From Sulfuritalea sp. (GTDB taxonomy: Bacteria > Pseudomonadota > Gammaproteobacteria > Burkholderiales > Rhodocyclaceae), in contig JADJUP010000030.1 of NCBI GenBank assembly GCA_016716965.1, positions 1 to 64,000 of the forward strand: a stretch of DNA of 64,000 bases, written 5' to 3'. Of the stretch, positions 1-8,286 are shown piece by piece. Position 1 is the first letter of the stretch, and each line of letters opens with the position of its first letter. The notes beneath the pieces were generated by a model. It was not told the DNA's origin and ran no database searches. It saw only the letters and a program-made list of their open reading frames with translations. The translations under genes were made by a program, and so were the position numbers.

Positions 1-1
1 C

Positions 2-1687
2 GGCATCCGCTATACCTTCGGCATTCCCGGCGTGCACAACACCGAACTCTACGACGAGCTCAACAGCTCGGAAACAATCACACCAGTGTTGGTGACCCAC
101 GAAGGCGGAGCGTCCTTCATGGCCGACGGCATGAGCCGCACCTCTGGCCTCACCGGCACTTTGGTCATCGTTCCCGCCGCAGGTGCCACCCACGCCGCCA
201 GCGGCATCGGCGAGGCCTTCCTCGACGGCATCCCGATGCTGGTGATCTGCGGCGGCATCCGCAACGACCTGGGCAAGAAGTATCAGCTGCACGAAATGGA
301 TCAGCATGCCTTCGTCAAGGCCCTGACCAAGGCGACCTTCCTCGCCAGCACCCATGCCGAAATCGTGCCGATGCTGTTCAAGGCCTGGGAGACCGCCCAC
401 AGCGGCGAGCCGGGCCCGGTCTTCGTCGAGATTCCGGTGAACCTGCAGATGTTCCCCGGCGAGGTCACGCCGCTGCCGCCGCTGCCAGTGATCGAGCGCC
501 CCTGCCGTGCCGCCGGCGCCGACTTTCAGCGTGCGGCGCAGATGCTGCGCGCGGCAAAGCATCCGGCGCTGTTCCTCGGCTGGGGAGCGCGCGACGCGGT
601 CGATCTGACCCGCGCCATCGCCGACATTCTCCAGGCACCGGTGGCAACCACGCTGCAGGGCCTTTCGGTATTCCCCGCCACGCATCCGTTACACACCGGC
701 TTCGGCTTCGGCGCGGCGGCGGTACCCGCCGCGCGAAACGCCTTCGCCGACTGCGACTGCCTGCTGGCGGTCGGCACGCGCTTCGCCGAGATCGCCACCG
801 GCAGTTTCGGCGTTAAGGTGCCGCCGAACCTGATCCACGTCGACATCAACCCGCAGGTGTTCAGCGCCAACTATCCGGCGGCGATAGCGCTCGAAGGGGA
901 CGCGGCGACCGTGCTGGGCGCGCTGCTGGAAGCGTTACGGAAAGTCGGCGCCGGTGCCACGGCGAATACGGGGCTGCACGCCAAAATTGCAGGCGACAAG
1001 AGGGCCTACAAGGACGAATGGCTGCTCCATGACAGCAAGGACAAGGTCAACCCGGCCGTATTCTTCGACGCCCTGCGCGCCGCCGTCCCCGACGATGCGA
1101 TCGCCGTGGTGGATGACGGCAACCACACCTACCTGACCGCAGAACTCTTCCCCGTGCATCAGTCGAAGGCGCTGATCGTGCCGACCGATTTCAACGCCAT
1201 GGGCTACGCCGTGCCAGCATCGATCGGCGCCAAGCTGGCCAATCCGGAACGTGAGGTCTTCGCCATCGTCGGCGACGGCGCCTTCACCATGACCTGCATG
1301 GAGATCGTCTCCGCCACACGGCTGGGACTGGGCATCGTGTACTACGTATTCCACGACGGCGAACTGTCGCAGATCGCCCAGGCACAGGAAATCCCCTTCA
1401 ACCGCAAGCCCTGCACCGCGCTTGGCGCGATCGACTTCAGCGGCGTCGCCATCGCCACCGGCGCCGAGTACATCGCCGTGCCCTCGAATGCCGAGGTGAC
1501 TGCGGCGATTGCCCACGCACGCGAAGCTGCTGCCGCAGGCAGGCCGGTGATCGTCGACCTGATCATGGATTATTCGAAGCGCACCGCCTTCACCCAGGGC
1601 GCCGTGAAGACCAACTTCAAGCGCCTGCCCCTGGCCCAGCGCCTGCGCATGGTGACGCGCGCGGTGAAGCGCAAGATCACCGGCTGA
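2..1687 (+). CDS. Acetolactate-synthase-like TPP-dependent enzyme, 5' truncated by the window edge
   Basis: Large-subunit-type thiamine pyrophosphate enzyme; the frame is open to the left edge, so the start lies outside the window. Visible are the N-terminal segment GIPGVHNTELYDEL, the catalytic-type Glu in HEGGASFMADG (Glu codon 101-103) and the TPP/Mg motif starting GDGAFTM (about 1271). The Asn pair that normally closes the TPP motif (INNRYLG in IlvB) is replaced by HDGELSQ. No small regulatory subunit follows, unlike the true ilvB-ilvH pair at 17.6-19.8 kb, so the substrate is probably not the valine/isoleucine pathway 2-oxoacid. A decarboxylase or another 2-oxoacid-condensing enzyme is possible; the substrate cannot be named. 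Two copies of the dispersed repeat lie in the gene, in opposite orientations (504-525 and 942-963). Confidence 0.8.
   Translation, partial: GIRYTFGIPGVHNTELYDELNSSETITPVLVTHEGGASFMADGMSRTSGLTGTLVIVPAAGATHAASGIGEAFLDGIPMLVICGGIRNDLGKKYQLHEMDQHAFVKALTKATFLASTHAEIVPMLFKAWETAHSGEPGPVFVEIPVNLQMFPGEVTPLPPLPVIERPCRAAGADFQRAAQMLRAAKHPALFLGWGARDAVDLTRAIADILQAPVATTLQGLSVFPATHPLHTGFGFGAAAVPAARNAFADCDCLLAVGTRFAEIATGSFGVKVPPNLIHVDINPQVFSANYPAAIALEGDAATVLGALLEALRKVGAGATANTGLHAKIAGDKRAYKDEWLLHDSKDKVNPAVFFDALRAAVPDDAIAVVDDGNHTYLTAELFPVHQSKALIVPTDFNAMGYAVPASIGAKLANPEREVFAIVGDGAFTMTCMEIVSATRLGLGIVYYVFHDGELSQIAQAQEIPFNRKPCTALGAIDFSGVAIATGAEYIAVPSNAEVTAAIAHAREAAAAGRPVIVDLIMDYSKRTAFTQGAVKTNFKRLPLAQRLRMVTRAVKRKITG
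504..525 (-). repeat. Dispersed repeat copy 1 (inside TPP enzyme gene)
   Basis: Reverse-orientation copy of consensus GTCGGCGCYGGCGNNACGGC with variable pair GC. It is read on the coding strand as CRAAGADF, a frame seen in no other copy here. Confidence 0.85.
942..963 (+). repeat. Dispersed repeat copy 2 (inside TPP enzyme gene)
   Basis: Forward copy with variable pair CC and one C-to-T change (GGTG for GGCG). It encodes KVGAGATA in a linker between the central and C-terminal TPP domains. Confidence 0.9.
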
Positions 1688-1746
1688 AAGCGCGGGCTTG
1701 AAAATGTCGTGCCAGAGGTTTAGATTTCAAGTTCCGCAGCCAACCG

Positions 1747-1759
1747 AAGGAGGTGATCC
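1747..1759 (+). promoter_or_regulatory. Full-length Shine-Dalgarno sequence
   Basis: AAGGAGGTGATCC directly abuts the ATG at 1760. All 13 bases are the complement of the canonical bacterial 16S rRNA 3' end (GGATCACCTCCTT). Typical ribosome binding sites use only 4-6 of these bases. Confidence 0.85.
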
Positions 1760-1900
1760 ATGAAATTCGTCGCACGCATTCTCGCGCTCATGTTCGCGCT
1801 GGCAGCCACGTCGGCCTGGGCCTGTCCCGGTGACAAGGCCAAGGACGACGGCAAGCAGTCCACCCCCAAGAAGCCGACGACGTCGCTGGCGATCGACTGA
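1760..1900 (+). CDS. Small secreted Lys-rich peptide (46 aa)
   Basis: A 46-residue ORF with a clear signal peptide: KFVAR n-region, hydrophobic core ILALMFALAAT, and a signal peptidase I site near SAWA-CP. The predicted mature part is only about 25 residues, hydrophilic and rich in Lys, Asp, Pro and Thr, with one Cys just after the cleavage site. The Shine-Dalgarno sequence is the strongest possible, and a Rho-independent terminator follows 20 nt after the stop, so this looks like a real, highly translated, single-gene unit. I do not recognise a family. The single Cys is not in a lipobox (AWAC lacks Leu at -3), so lipidation is unlikely but not excluded. Confidence 0.7.
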   Translation: MKFVARILALMFALAATSAWACPGDKAKDDGKQSTPKKPTTSLAID

Positions 1901-1920
1901 TCCGAGACCTGCAACAAGCG

Positions 1921-1957
1921 AAACGCCGCCGCATGCAACTTGCGGCGGCGTTTTTTT
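1921..1957 (+). terminator. Rho-independent terminator
   Basis: ACGCCGCCGCA (1923-1933) pairs with TGCGGCGGCGT (1941-1951) and is followed by a run of seven T. It ends the small-peptide transcript and insulates it from the convergent EamA gene. Confidence 0.9.
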
Positions 1958-1977
1958 GATGGGTCTCCGAATTCCGC

Positions 1978-2841
1978 TCAGTCGGTAACCGCTTCCGTAT
2001 CGGTCCGCCGCGACAGCACCGTGGCGAACAGGCCGCTGGCGACGATCATCACCACGCCGGCCCAGCCTGCCCAGGGCAGGGTTTCGCCCCATAGCAGCAT
2101 GCCGAAGGCGCTGGAGAACACCACCGTACTGTAGGCGAGGCTGGCCGAGGTCAGCGTCTTGCCGCGCTTGTAGGCGGCTGTCATGCACAGTTGTGCCAGC
2201 AGGCCGAAGCCGCCGACGCCGAGCAGCAGCAGCCAGCCGCGCAGGTCGATGGCATGGAAGGGGCTGGCCGCCAGCAGCCAGGGCAGGCCGCCGAGGGTGG
2301 CCATGGCCGAGAAATAGAACACGGTGCGCCATTCCGGCTCACCCAGTTCGCCCAGGCGCCGTACGTTGAGGTAGGCGACGCTGGAAATGATGCCGGAGCC
2401 GAGGCCGAACACCGCGCCCAGCCACTGGTCGCGCGCCAGCGTCGGCTGCAGCAGGAGGATCACGCCGACGAAGCCGACCGCAAGCACGCCGTAGAAGCCG
2501 CGCCGCACCGGTTCCTTGACCCACAGCGCCAGCAGCAGCGCGAGGAACAGCGGCGAGGTGTAGTTGAGGGTCACCGCCGCCGCCAGAGGGATCATGCTGA
2601 TGGCGTAGAAGTACATCACCAGCGAGACGAAGCCCGACAGGCCGCGCACGACGTGGGTCCGCGCGTGCGGCGTTGCCAGCGGCAGCCGGCGCAGCACGAC
2701 GTAGGCGCCGATCAGCAGCGTGGCGATGAAGCCGCGCCAGAACACCAGTTCCGCGGCGGAAAACTGCGCCGCGCCGAGCTTGACGCAAACGCCCATGCAG
2801 GCAAACAGCAGGCTTGCCGCGACCATCCAGAGTGATTGCAT
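1978..2841 (-). CDS. EamA/DMT-superfamily permease
   Basis: 287-aa inner-membrane protein with about ten hydrophobic segments in two repeated halves, the RhaT/EamA fold of drug/metabolite transporters. It opens MQSLWMVAASLLFACMG and contains the typical WRGFIATLL and LNYTSPLF segments in the first half. The ATG at 2841 is chosen because it begins immediately before the first membrane helix; the frame stays open upstream only by running antisense-free through the neighbouring oxygenase gene. It lies 68 nt downstream of the Rieske gene on the same strand and may be co-transcribed. The substrate is unknown; members export amino acids, purines or small organics. Confidence 0.85.
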   Translation of the reverse strand: MQSLWMVAASLLFACMGVCVKLGAAQFSAAELVFWRGFIATLLIGAYVVLRRLPLATPHARTHVVRGLSGFVSLVMYFYAISMIPLAAAVTLNYTSPLFLALLLALWVKEPVRRGFYGVLAVGFVGVILLLQPTLARDQWLGAVFGLGSGIISSVAYLNVRRLGELGEPEWRTVFYFSAMATLGGLPWLLAASPFHAIDLRGWLLLLGVGGFGLLAQLCMTAAYKRGKTLTSASLAYSTVVFSSAFGMLLWGETLPWAGWAGVVMIVASGLFATVLSRRTDTEAVTD

Positions 2842-2909
2842 CGAAGGCGACTCAGTGACCGAAAAAAGACGCCGGCCAGCGGCCGGCGCCTCGACGCTTG
2901 GATAATGAA

Positions 2910-4010
2910 TCAGCCTTGTTCGGCCATCACGCGACGGTAGAACTCGTGGAAGTGCTGCATGCCGTCTTCCATCGGCGACTGGTAGGGGCCGACCTCGCTG
3001 CGCCCCTGCTTCATCAGCGCACGGCGGCCGCGATCCATGCGCTCGCCGATGTCGTCGTCCTCGATCGCCGTCTCCATGTAGGCGGCCTGCTCGGCCTTGA
3101 TGAATTCCGGCTCGAACAGCGCGATGTCCTCGGGGTAATAGAACTCGACCACGTTCAGGGTCCGGTCCACATCCTGCGGAATCAGTGTCGACACCACCAG
3201 CACGTGCGGATACCACTCGACCATGATGTTCGGGTAGTAGGTGAGCCAGATCGCGCCGTGCTTCGGCATCTCGCCGTTGTAGTAGTCCAGTACCGCCTTG
3301 TGCCACTGCTTGTAGGTCGCCGAACCGGGCTTGGCCAGCGAAGTGATGCCGACCCGCTGCACCGAATACCAGTCGCCGAACTGCCAGGCCAGGTCCTCGC
3401 AGGTGACGAAGCCGCCGAGCCCGGGGTGATAAGGCACGACGTGGTAGTCCTCCAGATACACCTCGATGAAGGTCTTCCAGTTGTAATTGCACTGGTGCAA
3501 TTCGACATGGTCGAGCTTGTAGCCATCGAACTTGAGTTCGCCCGCCACCTTCATGCCGGCCAGGTCGACGTTGGCCGAACGCGGCCCACGGAACAAGAGC
3601 CCCTGCCAGTTTTCCAGCTTCTGCTTGGCAAGGTTGAGGCAGGGATTGGCGGGAAAGTGCGGCGCCCCGATCAGTTCGCCGCCGGTGTCGTAGGTCCAGC
3701 GATGGATCGGGCAGACGATGTTCTTCGCATTGCCCGCGCCCTGCAGCATGATGGCCTGCCGATGACGGCAGACATTTGACATCTCGTAGTGGCCGTCCGG
3801 CTGGTGCACCACCAGGCGCGAATGGTCGTGCCACTCCTGCGAACGATAGTCATGCAGCGCGGGAACCATCAGTTCATGACCGACATAGCCCGGTCCGGCA
3901 TCGAAGATCAGCTTCTTCTCCATCTCGAAGCGCTTTTCATCGAAATACCACTCAACCGGAAACTGCGACGCACCTGGCGACAGGAGCGCTCGCGAGCCTA
4001 CTTCGGACAT
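2910..4010 (-). CDS. Rieske non-haem iron oxygenase, alpha subunit
   Basis: 366 aa. The N-terminal Rieske [2Fe-2S] site is Cys81-x-His83 and Cys100-x2-His103 (CRH...CPIH). The C-terminal catalytic domain carries the mononuclear iron motif DYHVVPYHPGL with His190 and His195, preceded by the bridging Asp188. The ATG at 4010 has a GGAGG Shine-Dalgarno and replaces a longer frame that has no ribosome binding site. No ferredoxin or reductase gene lies alongside, so electrons must come from a component encoded elsewhere. The overall shape recalls choline/carnitine monooxygenase-type and aromatic-ring oxygenases; the substrate cannot be assigned. Confidence 0.85.
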   Translation of the reverse strand: MSEVGSRALLSPGASQFPVEWYFDEKRFEMEKKLIFDAGPGYVGHELMVPALHDYRSQEWHDHSRLVVHQPDGHYEMSNVCRHRQAIMLQGAGNAKNIVCPIHRWTYDTGGELIGAPHFPANPCLNLAKQKLENWQGLLFRGPRSANVDLAGMKVAGELKFDGYKLDHVELHQCNYNWKTFIEVYLEDYHVVPYHPGLGGFVTCEDLAWQFGDWYSVQRVGITSLAKPGSATYKQWHKAVLDYYNGEMPKHGAIWLTYYPNIMVEWYPHVLVVSTLIPQDVDRTLNVVEFYYPEDIALFEPEFIKAEQAAYMETAIEDDDIGERMDRGRRALMKQGRSEVGPYQSPMEDGMQHFHEFYRRVMAEQG

Positions 4011-4137
4011 GATTCCCAACCTCCAAGAGGGTTTACCCGGAAACCGGAAACGGACGGAATGCCAAGTTTCGCTACAGGCCGATACCCCGCGCCAGCGGGC
4101 AAATTGCCGAAACTGAAGGTCCGCCAGGACAGACAAT

Positions 4138-4156
4138 CGGCCGGAAAATCCGGCCG
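4138..4156. other. GC-rich hairpin in divergent intergenic region
   Basis: CGGCCGG-AAAAT-CCGGCCG forms a perfect 7-bp stem between the divergent Rieske gene and xseB. There is no T tract. It could be a regulator site or part of a 5' UTR. Confidence 0.4.
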
Positions 4157-4251
4157 CGCAATTGTAGCCAATTTGACCAGAGGGCGCACCTTAGGCTATT
4201 TTTACGCTTTTCCGTTGCCGCCGGTCACTGTTTTCGGCCAAGGCTTCACTC

Positions 4252-4554
4252 ATGGCCACACCTTCGAAGACTGTTTTGGATACCGATTCCGCTGGCGAGA
4301 ACTCCCTGTCGTTTGAAAGCGCCCTCAGCGAACTGGAAGCGATAGTCGCGGCGATGGAGGCCGGCCAGATGTCCCTGCAGGAAGCACTCGACGCCTACAA
4401 ACGCGGCTCGGACCTGTTGCGCCAGTGCCAGGCTACCCTCAGCACGGCAGAACAGCAGATACGTATCCTCGACGGCGATAGACTGCGCGATTTCGACGCC
4501 CCGCAGGAAGTTCCTTCGGGGAACCGGGATATCGACGGCAAACAGGAAAGCTGA
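4252..4554 (+). CDS. xseB: Exodeoxyribonuclease VII small subunit
   Basis: 100 aa. The core LSFESALSELEAIVAAMEAG and the following AYKRGSDLLRQCQ match the XseB coiled-coil that binds the C-terminal region of XseA, forming the single-strand DNA-specific exonuclease. It is first in a xseB-ispA-dxs unit, the usual proteobacterial arrangement, with only 7 nt before ispA. The N-terminal 18 residues before the conserved domain are poorly conserved and the C-terminal tail is hydrophilic. xseA is not in the window. Confidence 0.93.
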   Translation: MATPSKTVLDTDSAGENSLSFESALSELEAIVAAMEAGQMSLQEALDAYKRGSDLLRQCQATLSTAEQQIRILDGDRLRDFDAPQEVPSGNRDIDGKQES

Positions 4555-4561
4555 AGCACCC

Positions 4562-5446
4562 ATGGATTTCCTGACCTGGATGTCCGCCATCCAGCGGCGC
4601 ACCGAATCGGCCCTCGAGGCCGCCCTGCCGGCCTCGGACCTGTCGCCCGCGCGCCTGCACCAGGCGATGCGCTACTCGGTCCTCGGTGGCGGCAAGCGCG
4701 TGCGCCCGCTGCTTTGCCACGCGGCCGGGGCCATCTTCGGCGCCGCCGAGAAGGTGCTGGACGCACCGGCCATCGCGGTCGAACTGATCCATGCCTATTC
4801 GCTGGTGCACGACGACATGCCCTGCATGGACGATGATGTGCTTCGCCGCGGCAAGCCGACCTGCCACGTCGAGTTCGACGAGGCGACCGCGCTCCTGGTC
4901 GGTGACGCCTTGCAGACCCTGGCCTTCCAGGTGCTCGCCGAACGGCTCCCAGGTATCTCCGCGCCACGGCAGATCGAGATGATGCGCCTGCTGGCGGTTG
5001 CCTCGGGATCGCGCGGCATGGCCGGCGGTCAGGCCATCGACCTTGCCGCGGTCGGCCGCCAGCTCGACATCGGCGAACTTGAATACATGCACATCCACAA
5101 GACCGGCGCGCTGATTCGTGCCGCCGTCCTGCTCGGCGCGCATTGCGGCGAAGCCTCCCCCGACGCGATGGAGCGCCTCGGGCGCTTCGCCAACCGCATC
5201 GGCCTGCTGTTCCAGGTGGTCGACGACATCCTCGATGCCGAGGCGAGCACCGCCACCCTGGGCAAGACCGCCGGCAAGGATGCCGCCCAGAACAAGCCCA
5301 CCTATGTCAATTTCCTCGGCGTGAAAGAAGCAAAAGCCATGGCCGCCAAGCTGCGTCAGGATGCCCACGACGCGCTTGCCCCATTCGGCAATTCCGCCAC
5401 GCGCCTGCATGAACTTGCCGACTTCATCGTCGAGCGGACCTTCTGA
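4562..5446 (+). CDS. ispA: Farnesyl diphosphate synthase (geranyltranstransferase)
   Basis: 294 aa, cytosolic. It condenses IPP with DMAPP and GPP to farnesyl diphosphate. Both aspartate-rich Mg-diphosphate motifs are present: HDDMPCMDDD at about residues 82-91 and DDILD at about 220. The chain-length-determining region upstream of the first motif (AVELIHAYSLV) fits a bacterial FPP synthase. The stop codon overlaps the dxs start by one base (TGATG), indicating translational coupling of the first and a later step of isoprenoid synthesis. Confidence 0.95.
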   Translation: MDFLTWMSAIQRRTESALEAALPASDLSPARLHQAMRYSVLGGGKRVRPLLCHAAGAIFGAAEKVLDAPAIAVELIHAYSLVHDDMPCMDDDVLRRGKPTCHVEFDEATALLVGDALQTLAFQVLAERLPGISAPRQIEMMRLLAVASGSRGMAGGQAIDLAAVGRQLDIGELEYMHIHKTGALIRAAVLLGAHCGEASPDAMERLGRFANRIGLLFQVVDDILDAEASTATLGKTAGKDAAQNKPTYVNFLGVKEAKAMAAKLRQDAHDALAPFGNSATRLHELADFIVERTF

Positions 5447-7308
5447 TGACACATCCCCTGCTTGACGCAATCCTTTCTCCCGCCGACCTGCGCGCCCTGC
5501 CGCGCGAACAGTTGCCGCAAATCGCCGATGAGTTGCGGGCATTCCTGCTCGAATCGGTATCGAAGACGGGTGGCCACCTGTCGTCCAACCTCGGCACGGT
5601 GGAACTGACCGTGGCGCTGCATTACGTGTTCGACACACCCGCCGACCGCCTGGTCTGGGACGTCGGCCACCAGACTTATCCGCACAAGGCGCTGACCGGC
5701 AGGCGCGGCGGCATGCAGCGCCTGCGCATGAAAGACGGCGTCTCGGGCTTTCCGCGCCGCAGCGAGAGCGAGTACGACACCTTCGGCGTCGGCCATTCAT
5801 CGACCTCGATTTCCGCCGCGCTGGGCATGGCGGTCGCCGCCCGCAACCGGGGCGAGGAGCGGCGCGTGGTCGCGATCATCGGCGACGGCGCGATGTCCGC
5901 CGGACAGGCCTTCGAGGCGCTCAACAACGCCGGCGTGATCGACGCCAACCTGCTGGTCATCCTCAACGACAACGACATGTCGATCTCGCCGCCGGTCGGC
6001 GCGCTCAACAAATACCTGGCGCGGCTGCTGTCAGGCGGCACCTTCAACGCGGCGCGGCGCGCCGGCGAGAAGGTACTCGCGTCGCTGCCGAATGTCCTCG
6101 AATTCGCCAACCGCGTCGAGGAGCATGTCAAGGGAATGATCTCGCCGGGCACCCTGTTCGAGGAATTCGGCTTCAACTACATCGGCCCGATCGACGGCCA
6201 CGACCTCGATGCGCTGATCCCCACGCTGCAGAACCTGCGCAAGCTGAAGGGTCCCCAGTTCCTCCACGTCATCACGCGCAAGGGGCAGGGCTACAAGCTG
6301 GCCGAAGCCGATCCGATCCTCTATCACGGCGTCGGCAAGTTCGACGCCGCGAATGGCATCGAACAAGCCAAGGCTCCCGGCCGTCCGACCTACACACAGG
6401 TCTTCGGCGACTGGTTGTGCGACCAGGCGAAAGCCGACAACCGCCTGGTCGGCATTACACCGGCGATGCGTGAGGGTTCCGGCATGGTGCGCTTCGCCCA
6501 GGAGTTTCCGCAGCGCTACTTCGACGTCGGCATCGCCGAGCAGCATGCCGTCACCTTTGCCGGGGGCCTCGCCTGCGAAGGCATGCGCCCGGTAGTCGCG
6601 ATCTATTCCACCTTCCTCCAGCGCGCCTACGACCAGCTGATACACGATATCGCCCTGCAGAACCTGCCGGTGGTGTTCGCCATCGACCGCGGCGGTCTGG
6701 TCGGCGCCGACGGCGCCACGCATAACGGCGCCTTCGACCTGTCCTACCTGGCCTGCATCCCGAACATGGTGGTGATGACGCCGAGCGATGAGAACGAATG
6801 CCGCAAGATGCTCTCCACGGCCTACACGCTGAATTGCCCGAGCGCCGTCCGCTATCCGCGCGGCAGCGGGCCGGGAACCCCCGTGGAAGCCTCCCTGGAC
6901 GTCCTGCCGACCGGCAAGGGGGAGGTGCGCCGGCGCGGCAAGAAAGTGGCGCTGCTGGCCTTTGGCTCCATGCTGGCGCCGGCCTTGAAAGCGGCCGAGG
7001 CACTCGACGCCAGCGTAGCCAACATGCGCTTCGTCAAGCCGCTCGACACCGAACTGGTGCGCCAGTTGGCGGCGGAACACGAACTCCTGGTCAGCATCGA
7101 GGAAAATGCCCTGATCGGCGGCGGCGGCGCCGAGATTGCCCGCGCACTTGAAGAAGCCGGCATCACGGTGGCTTTTCTGCGCCTGGGCCTGCCCGACCGA
7201 TTCATCGATCACGGCGATTCGACCCTGCTGCTCGCGGAACTTGGCCTTGACGCCGCCGGAATTGAGCGTAGCGTCATGGCCAGCATGAACAAGGCGAACA
7301 ATAGTTGA
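5446..7308 (+). CDS. dxs: 1-deoxy-D-xylulose-5-phosphate synthase
   Basis: 620 aa, the standard length. Joins pyruvate and glyceraldehyde 3-phosphate, the first step of the MEP pathway. Visible are the TPP motif GDGAMSAGQAFEALNNAG (about residue 146 on), NDNDMSIS (about 174), and the transketolase pyrimidine domain with DRGGLVGADGATH (about residue 415). The start overlaps the ispA stop. The VGADGATH codons resemble the dispersed repeat but are a conserved family motif. Confidence 0.97.
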   Translation: MTHPLLDAILSPADLRALPREQLPQIADELRAFLLESVSKTGGHLSSNLGTVELTVALHYVFDTPADRLVWDVGHQTYPHKALTGRRGGMQRLRMKDGVSGFPRRSESEYDTFGVGHSSTSISAALGMAVAARNRGEERRVVAIIGDGAMSAGQAFEALNNAGVIDANLLVILNDNDMSISPPVGALNKYLARLLSGGTFNAARRAGEKVLASLPNVLEFANRVEEHVKGMISPGTLFEEFGFNYIGPIDGHDLDALIPTLQNLRKLKGPQFLHVITRKGQGYKLAEADPILYHGVGKFDAANGIEQAKAPGRPTYTQVFGDWLCDQAKADNRLVGITPAMREGSGMVRFAQEFPQRYFDVGIAEQHAVTFAGGLACEGMRPVVAIYSTFLQRAYDQLIHDIALQNLPVVFAIDRGGLVGADGATHNGAFDLSYLACIPNMVVMTPSDENECRKMLSTAYTLNCPSAVRYPRGSGPGTPVEASLDVLPTGKGEVRRRGKKVALLAFGSMLAPALKAAEALDASVANMRFVKPLDTELVRQLAAEHELLVSIEENALIGGGGAEIARALEEAGITVAFLRLGLPDRFIDHGDSTLLLAELGLDAAGIERSVMASMNKANNS

Positions 7309-7334
7309 GTATTTCAGTCGGACAATGCTATAGT
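7305..7334 (+). promoter_or_regulatory. Putative sigma-70 promoter for folE2
   Basis: TTGAGT (7305-7310), an 18-bp spacer, then TATAGT (7329-7334). It overlaps the dxs stop codon and would start RNA near 7341, about 23-40 nt before the folE2 start candidates. Confidence 0.55.
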
Positions 7335-7363
7335 TCGCCCATCGACCATCGCACACGAGCACT

Positions 7364-8188
7364 ATGAACAGCAGGAATCCCATGGCTCAAGCCAAGCAAG
7401 CCCCGATAGCAGACGTCCAGAACAGCGAGGATTCGCGCCAGTTGCCGATCAACAAGGTCGGCATCAAGGACATACGCCATCCTTTCAAGGTACTGGATAA
7501 AAGTGGCGGCGTACGCCACACGATCGCCACGTTCAACATGTATGTCGGCCTGCCCCACAATTTCAAGGGCACCCATATGTCGCGCTTCGTCGAGATTCTC
7601 AACTCGCACGAGGAGGAGATTTCGGTCGAGAGCTTCGAGACCATGTTGCGCGAAATGGTAGCCCGCCTGGAGGCGGAGACCGGGCATCTGGAAATGAGTT
7701 TTCCGTATTTCATCAACAAGGCGGCACCGGTTTCCGGGGTCAAGAGCCTGATGGATTACGAGGTCACCTTCATCGGCGAAATCATCGCCGGGAATCGCTA
7801 CCGCCAGACCATCAAGGTGGTTGTGCCGGTCACCAGCCTCTGCCCATGCTCGAAGAAGATATCGGACCGTGGCGCCCACAACCAGCGCTCGCACGTGACC
7901 ATCACGGCCACCACCAACCAGTTGGTGTGGATCGAGGACCTCGTGCGCATGGCCGAAACGCAGGCGTCCTGCGAACTCTACGGACTGCTCAAGCGACCCG
8001 ACGAAAAGCTCGTTACCGAGCGCGCCTATGACAATCCCAAGTTCGTCGAGGATTTGGTGCGCGACGTTGCCGGCGCACTCAATGCCGATCCGCGCATCGA
8101 TGCCTACGTGGTCGAAAGCGAAAACTTCGAGTCGATCCACAACCACTCGGCCTACGCGCTGATCGAGTGCGACAAGAAGCGCTACTGA
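7364..8188 (+). CDS. folE2: GTP cyclohydrolase FolE2 (type IB)
   Basis: 274 aa. Converts GTP to 7,8-dihydroneopterin triphosphate for folate and, in queuosine-making species, preQ0. The family-defining active site CPCSKKISDRGAHNQRSH is intact. The type IB enzyme tolerates metals other than zinc and is often zinc-regulated, but no Zur-like palindrome is evident upstream. Two starts are possible: ATG 7364 and ATG 7382; the second begins closer to the conserved region. The gene probably has its own promoter inside the dxs end. The queuosine genes queA and tgt occur at 33.6-35.7 kb. Confidence 0.93.
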   Translation: MNSRNPMAQAKQAPIADVQNSEDSRQLPINKVGIKDIRHPFKVLDKSGGVRHTIATFNMYVGLPHNFKGTHMSRFVEILNSHEEEISVESFETMLREMVARLEAETGHLEMSFPYFINKAAPVSGVKSLMDYEVTFIGEIIAGNRYRQTIKVVVPVTSLCPCSKKISDRGAHNQRSHVTITATTNQLVWIEDLVRMAETQASCELYGLLKRPDEKLVTERAYDNPKFVEDLVRDVAGALNADPRIDAYVVESENFESIHNHSAYALIECDKKRY

Positions 8189-8216
8189 TCGCACTGACTT
8201 CTCCCGACACGAACGA

Positions 8217-8250
8217 AACGGGCCGCCCGGTGCAAACCTGGCGGCCCGTT
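8217..8250. terminator. Hairpin between convergent folE2 and rplS
   Basis: AACGGGCCGCC (8217-8227) pairs perfectly with GGCGGCCCGTT (8240-8250). The T tracts on both sides are short, so it probably serves as a weak bidirectional terminator for both genes. Confidence 0.65.
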
Positions 8251-8286
8251 GTTCTTGCGGGGCAGGCACTCGCCTGCGCTGAAAAC

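Noticed and set aside
2842..3834. A 618-aa minus-strand frame joining the EamA gene to sequence inside the Rieske gene
   Set aside because: Upstream of 2841 it is an Arg/Pro-rich out-of-frame reading of the oxygenase; the EamA protein begins naturally at 2841.
6698..6724. GGTCGGCGCCGACGGCGCCACG in dxs as another repeat copy (positions given, partial likeness)
   Set aside because: It encodes the conserved DXS motif VGADGATH and does not match the fixed spacing of the consensus.
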